Of a stretch of 5,640 nucleotides of DNA, positions 1 to 4,356 are shown one piece after another. Made by a program: the position numbers and the translations under genes. Under the pieces are notes generated by a model, which was given only the letters and a program-made list of their open reading frames with translations, ran no database searches and was not told the origin of the DNA. The stretch spans positions 1 through 5,640 of the forward strand of contig QMRV01000126.1 in NCBI GenBank assembly GCA_003649445.1. Reading direction: 5' to 3'. Numbering within the stretch: position 1 is the first letter of the stretch; each line of letters starts with the position of its first letter. The stretch is from Thermoprotei archaeon (GTDB lineage: Archaea > Thermoproteota > Thermoprotei > Thermofilales > B15-G2).

Positions 1-1
1 G

Positions 2-283
2 GAAGCAGCTGAATTAGTTAAGTTGGTTGTCGAGGGTTTACTTCTTCTCTATAATTGGCTGGTTTACATTATTAGGTACATGTTAGAAGCAACAATATTC
101 AAGGAGAACCCTGATATAGCTCAGAAATACGCTGACGCTATAGGAATATTATCGTCAATAACAGCCATATATTTAATCTTACTGCTTTTCGAAACAGCTA
201 AGAAAATACTTAAAGTCGTTCTAATCCTTGGATGGGGGTTATTAATATTAGCTTTAGCTCTTGGAGTTGCTGGAGGAATTTAG
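2..283 (+). CDS. Partial small integral membrane protein (N-terminus off the left edge)
   Basis: The reading frame is open from base 2 to the TAG at 281-283 and encodes about 93 residues beginning EAAELVKLVVEG. I treat it as 5'-truncated: the only early start candidate, TTG at 23-25, has no Shine-Dalgarno-like sequence before it, unlike the other genes here. Three hydrophobic segments are visible: one around VVEGLLLLYNWLVYIIRYML, one around the stretch GILSSITAIYLILLLF, and a C-terminal one from KKILKVVLILGWGLLILA to the end. A short polar loop (FKENPDIAQKYADA) separates the first two. The protein ends in a Gly/Ala-rich hydrophobic tail (ALGVAGGI) with no charged cytoplasmic tail. I do not recognise a family. 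The gene converges on the radical SAM gene and their stop codons overlap, so no separate terminator fits between them. It could instead be a complete 86-residue protein starting at the TTG; the upstream sequence would decide. Confidence 0.72.
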   Translation, partial: EAAELVKLVVEGLLLLYNWLVYIIRYMLEATIFKENPDIAQKYADAIGILSSITAIYLILLLFETAKKILKVVLILGWGLLILALALGVAGGI

Positions 284-1428
284 TAATAGTTTCCTAGAAG
301 CCACCAATTACCAATGTAAACTTCCTTAATACCTATTCTTTTCAGTTCTCTTAGACATTCTTCGGCATGTCTTCTACTTGTTGGCGGAAGATCGTTTAGT
401 CTATGTTCCGGGTGAAATGCTAGCAGAACTATAGGTATTTTCTCGTTTATTGAAACAACATATTCTCCTATCTTACTTACCTCGTAAACATCAACGTACC
501 CTGGAACTAAAAGTATGGAGACAACAAGTAATGGTATTTCGGGTCTTTCATCAAACATTTTACCTACAAGCTTAACATTTTCTTTAACCCTTTTAGAAGC
601 ATCTACTCCTGTAAGAGCTTTGTAAACTTCGGGAGTCCATGCTTTAAAGTCTATTTTAACTATGCCTCCACTTTCGAAACTTAACCTAGTCATTTCCTTC
701 ATAATTGCCGGGTTTTCGTACCCATTAGTTTCCCAACATATTCTCTTAATTAGCCCCTTCTCCTTGGCAGTTTTCAATATTTTCCTGGAAACGTAAAGAG
801 CATGAACTGCAAAGGGACCCGGATCTCCTCCAAAGTAGCAGATACATGTTACCCTAGGGTTCATAGCTGCTCTGTAAAGTTCTTCAACAGTCATTGTTGG
901 CTTAGTTTTCGCAGCCATAATTTTATGGTCGTAGTTTTGGCAGAACAAGCAATCAAAATTGCATCCACCATAAAATACTGCTAAGTTGTAATAACCATAT
1001 TCTACTCCCTTAGAGAAAGTGTATTCAGGGTAGCCTCTTGAAGTATTAGCTGGGCAAACTTTTTCAGCAACACAGTTTGTTGGGTGTGGATCGAGATAGT
1101 AAAGTCCAACAGCTTCCTCCCAGCTATTTGTCCTAAACCTTAAGAAACCATTTACACTGGAAAGTATACCGCAGAAACCAATACCATTTGGAGGGATCTT
1201 ACACATGTTTCCACAATAATTACATAGCTTGCCATTAACGCTCCTAGGCGGTTCCCTTGGTAAACCTATCTTATCCCTAAAAGTATAATGTGCCTTTAAA
1301 GCTATAGGTAAAGCTTTCTCAGGTTTTTCCCTTAAGCAGTTAACGCATACTCCAATGTTGTTACTTATCGTTACATGTTCTCTACCGCATATACTGCACT
1401 TGCCTGGTCTTCTATTACGTAGGAACAT
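280..1428 (-). CDS. PflA-like radical SAM protein (COG1180-type) with N-terminal zinc-ribbon-like region
   Basis: This is a radical SAM enzyme related to pyruvate formate-lyase activase. Numbering is for the 386-residue form starting at 1440. The 4Fe-4S motif CxxxCxxC is C160-NFD-C164-LF-C167, in a GGCNFDCLFCQN context. GGDP (204-207) matches the SAM-binding GGE motif, followed by WETNG (236-240), KIDFKAW (262-268) and LVPGYVD (311-317), all typical of the PflA-like group. The N-terminus carries a four-cysteine zinc-ribbon pattern (C15, C18, C32, C35), then a second cysteine set (C73, C76, C80, C90), as in COG1180 proteins. C123 and C129 sit in a TNCVAEKVCP block that I recall as conserved in an uncharacterised archaeal/bacterial subfamily. 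The start at 1428 (residue M5) is preferred because GAGGT lies 5 bases upstream of it; the ATG at 1440 lacks a comparable site. No glycyl-radical enzyme, MEMO1 or AMMECR1 gene is nearby, so the substrate is unknown. Confidence 0.93.
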   Translation of the reverse strand: MFLRNRRPGKCSICGREHVTISNNIGVCVNCLREKPEKALPIALKAHYTFRDKIGLPREPPRSVNGKLCNYCGNMCKIPPNGIGFCGILSSVNGFLRFRTNSWEEAVGLYYLDPHPTNCVAEKVCPANTSRGYPEYTFSKGVEYGYYNLAVFYGGCNFDCLFCQNYDHKIMAAKTKPTMTVEELYRAAMNPRVTCICYFGGDPGPFAVHALYVSRKILKTAKEKGLIKRICWETNGYENPAIMKEMTRLSFESGGIVKIDFKAWTPEVYKALTGVDASKRVKENVKLVGKMFDERPEIPLLVVSILLVPGYVDVYEVSKIGEYVVSINEKIPIVLLAFHPEHRLNDLPPTSRRHAEECLRELKRIGIKEVYIGNWWLLGNYY

Positions 1429-1433
1429 TATGA

Positions 1434-1438
1434 ACCTC
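1434..1438 (-). promoter_or_regulatory. Shine-Dalgarno site GAGGT that decides the radical SAM start
   Basis: GAGGT on the - strand lies inside codons 1-2 of the longer reading and 5 bases upstream of the ATG at 1428. It matches the archaeal anti-SD complement GGAGGTGA. It favours translation from 1428 over 1440, where the upstream bases show only a weak GGGA. Confidence 0.5.
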
Positions 1439-1470
1439 ATTGCATTCCCATGTAACCATTACGTGTTAGG

Positions 1471-1483
1471 GTTTAAAAATATA
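1471..1483 (-). promoter_or_regulatory. TATA-like box of the radical SAM gene
   Basis: The - strand reads TATATTTTTAAAC, a strong A/T box with a TTTTTAAA core. About 26 bases downstream, near 1450, is the expected transcription start. That gives a leader of roughly 22 nt to the ATG at 1428, or about 10 nt to 1440. The T-run could also serve as a terminator for the upstream wHTH gene, which stops at 1501. The assignment rests on sequence pattern alone. Confidence 0.5.
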
Positions 1484-1500
1484 CTATGGATATTTTCTTC

Positions 1501-1929
1501 TTATTTCTTCATTTTCCTTATTTTTCTTAGCAGAATAGTAAATCTTAAGCCTTCAATCCAGAAAAGTGCGGCTGCAAGTAAACCAAAAAACACTACTATA
1601 ATGTTTAAACGTTCCCCGCTTAGAACAATGTATAATATTGTTGATACGGTGAAGAATACAGCATATGGTATGAGTCTAGGGATAAGCATTCCGAAAAGTG
1701 TAGTATAAGCATAGAGTATAGGAGGTTTGGATGAATGTTCGGAAGCCTTATAGAGACCGTCTCTTGTTTTTACAGCTAACCCGAATTCAACAAGTCTATC
1801 TAAATGGTATTTTGCAGTAGATGGGCTTTTAAAACCCATTTTCCTCTGAACTTCTCTAACACCTAAAGCTCTACCCTCTTCGAGAAGTAGCATGTACACT
1901 CTAAGTGACGTCTCACCAAGTCTTTCCAA
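1501..1929 (-). CDS. Membrane-anchored winged-helix transcriptional regulator (wHTH plus two TM helices)
   Basis: This 142-residue protein has an N-terminal winged helix-turn-helix (about residues 6-65). The recognition-helix region is SPSTAKYHLDRLVEFGL (35-51), typical of ArsR/MarR-like archaeal regulators, and the wing is VKTRDGLYKAS (53-63). A short linker leads to two hydrophobic segments, about 72-103 and 108-134, and a basic tail (RKIRKMKK). Charge distribution predicts both ends in the cytoplasm, so the DNA-binding domain would be tethered to the inner membrane face. The architecture recalls the crenarchaeal one-component regulators ArnR/ArnR1, which also combine an N-terminal HTH with C-terminal membrane helices, but orthology is not shown. 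It starts at TTG 1929: an in-frame stop lies three codons upstream, and GGTGA sits 6 bases before the TTG. The gene lies 47 bp downstream of the stalked surface-protein gene and could share its transcript. Targets and signal are unknown. Confidence 0.88.
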   Translation of the reverse strand: MERLGETSLRVYMLLLEEGRALGVREVQRKMGFKSPSTAKYHLDRLVEFGLAVKTRDGLYKASEHSSKPPILYAYTTLFGMLIPRLIPYAVFFTVSTILYIVLSGERLNIIVVFFGLLAAALFWIEGLRFTILLRKIRKMKK

Positions 1930-1935
1930 TAACTT

Positions 1936-1940
1936 TCACC
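1936..1940 (-). promoter_or_regulatory. Shine-Dalgarno site GGTGA for the TTG-started wHTH gene
   Basis: GGTGA on the - strand lies 6 bases (AAGTTA) before the TTG at 1929. It is a perfect 5-base match to the archaeal SD consensus GGAGGTGA and supports the non-ATG start; the site itself contains an in-frame TGA that excludes a longer N-terminus. Confidence 0.65.
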
Positions 1941-1976
1941 GGTAAGTTATGCGGGCTTAGACTGCACATTCACACG

Positions 1977-3062
1977 TTATATTGTTAATCGCTTAAGTAT
2001 AAACCATACTATCAGAGCTGCTATAAGACCTCCTATAACGGTTTGCGCAACGATGAAGGCTGGTGTTATCAGCTCTACCCTGCCTGTCTCACCATACATT
2101 TCCCTTTGTACACCAGCAACACCGCTAGAACTATATGTCGCAGGCATAGCTGTTGGCGATGGAGTTGGCGTAGGAGTGGGCGGCATTGGGGGTAAGTAAG
2201 TAGTTGCTTGTTTCTCTAAGTATGCTACGTATTCCAGTTCTCTTGGCCCGCACAGAGTCTTAATCAATAATGGGTTTGACGTTTCATAGTATGGTTTCCA
2301 AGTTTCTTGATAAACTATTCTAGAGTTCCAACCGGCAAGACCCGGTTTCGCCATTTCAGATAATGTTTCGATATCGCTTTGTTCTAATCCTTCAATAACA
2401 CCTTCTTCGCTAAGGTAGATTAGCTCTCTAAATACTACTTCGCTCCAAAGTATTTCAGTTTCTACATCAATAGCTCTTACAGGTGTTTCACGTGCATCAC
2501 TTACTTTAATGTACTCTACAGGTATGTTAAACTTAGAACTTATCTTATTCAAAGAATCTTCAATGAATTCTGCTAGGGAAACCTTAGGATTAATGTTAAT
2601 TACCGTTATTTCCGCTACTTCTGTAAACTTATTATCTTCTATGGTGTACTTCCTTTTCACTATAAATAATTCATTAACATCAGTTATTATGCTCTCTCTT
2701 GGAAGTTCAGGGTATTTAATGAGGTAAGTGGCTATGAACACTTTTTTGTCAATAAGTTTCGGATTTACTTGAAACCTAATACTATATGCTAATCCCTCCC
2801 CTAAATTCAGTTCTTTCAAGTTCACAGGGTAAATAATAATGAAGACCCTACCATCGGTAATGCTTGGTTTAATGTATTTACCGCCAACTTCTACACATAA
2901 CTGTCTAAGCTTCTCAATATTGAAACTTATCCCCGGTTTGTTCATCAGTATTTCGTAAGCATAGTAATCGTATGGACTTATGCATGCCCTAATACTTAAC
3001 ACTGACGTAGTAGCTACAATAAGAATAATGAATAACGCAATACTTGCAACCATTTTCCTCAT
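1977..3062 (-). CDS. Exported surface protein with Pro/Thr stalk and C-terminal membrane anchor
   Basis: The 361-residue product has a signal-peptide-like N-terminus: MRK, then a hydrophobic core at about 5-23 and a plausible cut after SIRA before C27. An ectodomain of about 265 residues follows, then a low-complexity stalk PPMPPTPTPTPSPTAMP (291-307), a short Ser/Gly linker, one transmembrane helix (about 334-356) and a basic stop-transfer tail (KRLTI). The bulk should therefore lie outside the cell, held by the C-terminal helix; the Thr-rich stalk is a likely O-glycosylation site. The ectodomain has few cysteines (C27, C56, C271) and no catalytic motif I recognise. The segment beginning CISPYDYYAYEILMNKPG resembles, from memory, the start of Thermococcales CGP-CTERM-anchored proteins; this needs a profile search. 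The ATG at 3062 follows GAGATGA by 6 bases. Its position immediately upstream of a membrane-bound wHTH regulator suggests a sensory or regulated surface role (inference). Confidence 0.85.
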   Translation of the reverse strand: MRKMVASIALFIILIVATTSVLSIRACISPYDYYAYEILMNKPGISFNIEKLRQLCVEVGGKYIKPSITDGRVFIIIYPVNLKELNLGEGLAYSIRFQVNPKLIDKKVFIATYLIKYPELPRESIITDVNELFIVKRKYTIEDNKFTEVAEITVININPKVSLAEFIEDSLNKISSKFNIPVEYIKVSDARETPVRAIDVETEILWSEVVFRELIYLSEEGVIEGLEQSDIETLSEMAKPGLAGWNSRIVYQETWKPYYETSNPLLIKTLCGPRELEYVAYLEKQATTYLPPMPPTPTPTPSPTAMPATYSSSGVAGVQREMYGETGRVELITPAFIVAQTVIGGLIAALIVWFILKRLTI

Positions 3063-3068
3063 AGACTG

Positions 3069-3075
3069 TCATCTC
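3069..3075 (-). promoter_or_regulatory. Shine-Dalgarno-like site GAGATGA of the surface-protein gene
   Basis: GAGATGA on the - strand matches GAGGTGA with one mismatch and lies 6 bases (CAGTCT) before the ATG at 3062. It supports that ATG over the next in-frame Met (codon 4), whose upstream GAGG is only 3 bases away. Confidence 0.5.
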
Positions 3076-3097
3076 TGAGAAACTTATCTTACCTAAG

Positions 3098-3107
3098 TAT
3101 TTTAAAA
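3098..3107 (-). promoter_or_regulatory. TATA-like box of the surface-protein gene
   Basis: TTTTAAAATA on the - strand lies directly after the TAG of the PLP-enzyme gene. The predicted start about 26 bases downstream (near 3077) gives a leader of about 15 nt holding the SD-like site. It implies that the surface-protein gene can be transcribed independently of the upstream enzyme gene. The short T-run may also end the upstream transcript. Confidence 0.45.
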
Positions 3108-4241
3108 CTAAGGATTCGAACAAAATATAAGAGAATTCAGTACATTTAAGACTTTCAAACCAGAGCCTGTCAATATGAGAACTGCTGTATCATCCCTATC
3201 TATTATTTTTTCACGTACTGCTTTCTTGAAGGCAGCATAAACTGTTGCTGATGTTGGTTCAACTATAAATCCCATGTTTATGAGTTCTTTAAGAGCTGAA
3301 ATTGTTTCGTTATCGGAAACAACTGCACATAAGCCTTTGCTTACATTTAAAGCGTTTAGTATTTCGTTTAACCTAGGAGGCTTCTTTATCATAATCCCGT
3401 CAGCTATCTTAGAGCGTTTTTCGCCTTCCATTTCTAAGCCTAATTTCTCACATAAACTACAGTAACCTTCTGCTTGAACAGCTACAAGCTTAGGCATATT
3501 AGTTAGCATATTCATTTCCTTCAACTCTAGAAAACCCTTAAAAACTCCGAGAAACAACCCTCCACTACCAACGGGCGTAAATACGTAGTCGATATTTCCA
3601 CCTATTTGCTCCCATAACTCATAAGCTATTGTCTTTAATCCTTCTATAAAGAAGGGATTCCACCAATGTCCTACATAAACCCCTTTTCCTTCTTCAGCAG
3701 CCTTTAAGGCTTCTCTGTTAACTTTCTCTCTTGGCCCATCAACTTCTATTACGTTTGCTCCTAAAAGCCTTAGGAAATTCTTTTTACCTGTAGGAGCCTT
3801 TTTAGGCACGTAAATGTTAGCCCTTATTCCCGATACTTTACATATAAGGGAGAAGGATATACCAGCGTTTCCTGAAGAATCTTCCACAATTTCCTTAATC
3901 CCCAACTCTTTAATCTTAGCTACTGTTACATAAGCTCCTCTATCCTTAAAAGAACCTGAAGGGTTAAGGTAATCCATTTTCATGTAAACCTTAGCTCCTA
4001 AAAACTTCTTAACCAGCGGTGTACCGCCAACAGTTATCTCTGGAAAATACGTGGAGCATACGGGTAAAAGGGCCTCATATCGCCTCATATCCCTATATTC
4101 TTTCTTCAATATTTTTTGGAAGTCTAAGTTTTCTAGGTTCTCAAATATTATATTTAGTGTTCCTCCACAACTATGTCTCCATATCCACTCCTTAAAGTCT
4201 ATTACAGAGCCGCATTTGCTGCATTGAATAATGTACTTCAA
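3108..4241 (-). CDS. Threonine synthase-family PLP-dependent enzyme with N-terminal zinc ribbon
   Basis: This is a fold-type II PLP enzyme related to threonine synthase, which converts O-phosphohomoserine to threonine. Numbering is for the 389-residue form starting at 4277. The PLP Schiff-base lysine is K111 in PSGSFKDRG. SSGNAG (134-139) is the cofactor-ring loop, GSGG (237-240) the PLP phosphate loop, and the C-terminal part has EPTSATVYAA (340-349) and LTGSGLK (369-375). An N-terminal zinc-ribbon-like element is C19-x-x-C22 ... H35-S-C37-GG, with His where the usual fourth Cys would be. Length fits the family. I choose TTG 4241: GGTG lies 6 bases upstream, the product then begins MKYIIQCSKCG as relatives do, and the longer TTG at 4277 falls inside a TATA-like box. 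SSGNAG and GSGG differ from the STGN and GNAGN loops I recall in a typical ThrC, so a threonine synthase-like paralogue acting on another amino acid is possible. No threonine-pathway gene adjoins it. Confidence 0.9.
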   Translation of the reverse strand: MKYIIQCSKCGSVIDFKEWIWRHSCGGTLNIIFENLENLDFQKILKKEYRDMRRYEALLPVCSTYFPEITVGGTPLVKKFLGAKVYMKMDYLNPSGSFKDRGAYVTVAKIKELGIKEIVEDSSGNAGISFSLICKVSGIRANIYVPKKAPTGKKNFLRLLGANVIEVDGPREKVNREALKAAEEGKGVYVGHWWNPFFIEGLKTIAYELWEQIGGNIDYVFTPVGSGGLFLGVFKGFLELKEMNMLTNMPKLVAVQAEGYCSLCEKLGLEMEGEKRSKIADGIMIKKPPRLNEILNALNVSKGLCAVVSDNETISALKELINMGFIVEPTSATVYAAFKKAVREKIIDRDDTAVLILTGSGLKVLNVLNSLIFCSNP

Positions 4242-4246
4242 AATAG

Positions 4247-4251
4247 CCACC
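4247..4251 (-). promoter_or_regulatory. Shine-Dalgarno site GGTGG that decides the PLP-enzyme start
   Basis: GGTGG on the - strand ends 5 bases before TTG 4241 (6 if only GGTG pairs). The spacing matches the other genes of the window and supports the shorter N-terminus over TTG 4277, which has no such site. Confidence 0.55.
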
Positions 4252-4274
4252 CATATTTTCCGCTTTATTATTCC

Positions 4275-4284
4275 CAATATAACC
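4275..4284 (-). promoter_or_regulatory. TATA-like box of the PLP-enzyme gene
   Basis: GGTTATATTG on the - strand gives a predicted transcription start near 4253, only a few bases before the GGTGG site and about 12 nt before TTG 4241. The box covers the alternative TTG at 4277, which would then not be transcribed. Pattern-based only. Confidence 0.4.
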
Positions 4285-4289
4285 GTTTA

Positions 4290-4333
4290 GTTTTTTAGGT
4301 TGTGTTCATTTACTGACACTGAGCTAATATACG
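4290..4333 (+). promoter_or_regulatory. Candidate promoter elements of the S16 protease gene
   Basis: Two A/T boxes precede the gene on the + strand: GTTTTTTAG-like at 4290-4298 and CTAATATACG at 4324-4333. The first would give a leader of about 35 nt that includes the GGTGG site. The second would start transcription near 4354, giving an essentially leaderless message at ATG 4357. A tandem ACTGAC/ACTGAG (4312-4323) lies between them. I cannot choose between the two boxes from sequence alone. Confidence 0.3.
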
Positions 4334-4345
4334 TAATGTCTATGC

Positions 4346-4350
4346 GGTGG
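4346..4350 (+). promoter_or_regulatory. Shine-Dalgarno site GGTGG deciding the S16 protease start
   Basis: GGTGG is followed by a 6-base spacer (TTAGCA) and ATG 4357. The two earlier in-frame ATGs, at 4336 and 4342, have no SD-like sequence; the latter would place this site inside its own codons 2-3. Confidence 0.6.
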
Positions 4351-4356
4351 TTAGCA

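Noticed and set aside
802..984. Open frame of 60 codons on the + strand
   Set aside because: It lies fully antisense inside the radical SAM gene, over its cysteine-rich core, and has no membrane or domain pattern of its own.
1355..1708. Open frame of 117 codons on the + strand with hydrophobic stretches
   Set aside because: It spans the antisense of two well-supported genes and their promoter gap; the hydrophobicity comes from the complementary strand of the wHTH membrane helices.
2154..2200. G-rich, repeat-like DNA (ggagttggcgtaggagtgggcgg) that might be a quadruplex or repeat array
   Set aside because: It is the complement of the Pro/Thr codon run of the surface-protein stalk; low-complexity coding sequence explains it.
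2509..2727. Open frame of 72 codons on the + strand
   Set aside because: It is antisense to the surface-protein ectodomain and no protein feature supports it.
3051..3062. Lipobox at C27 of the surface protein
   Set aside because: The residue before Ala is Arg (IRAC), a poor fit to a lipobox, and the C-terminal helix already provides membrane anchoring.
3063..3107. Possible C/D box small RNA: GAGATGA resembles a C box
   Set aside because: No matching D box (CTGA) or C'/D' pair lies at the proper distance, and the motif is better explained as a ribosome binding site.
3274..3465. Open frame of 63 codons on the + strand
   Set aside because: It is antisense to the C-terminal part of the PLP enzyme, whose motifs are intact in the - strand frame.
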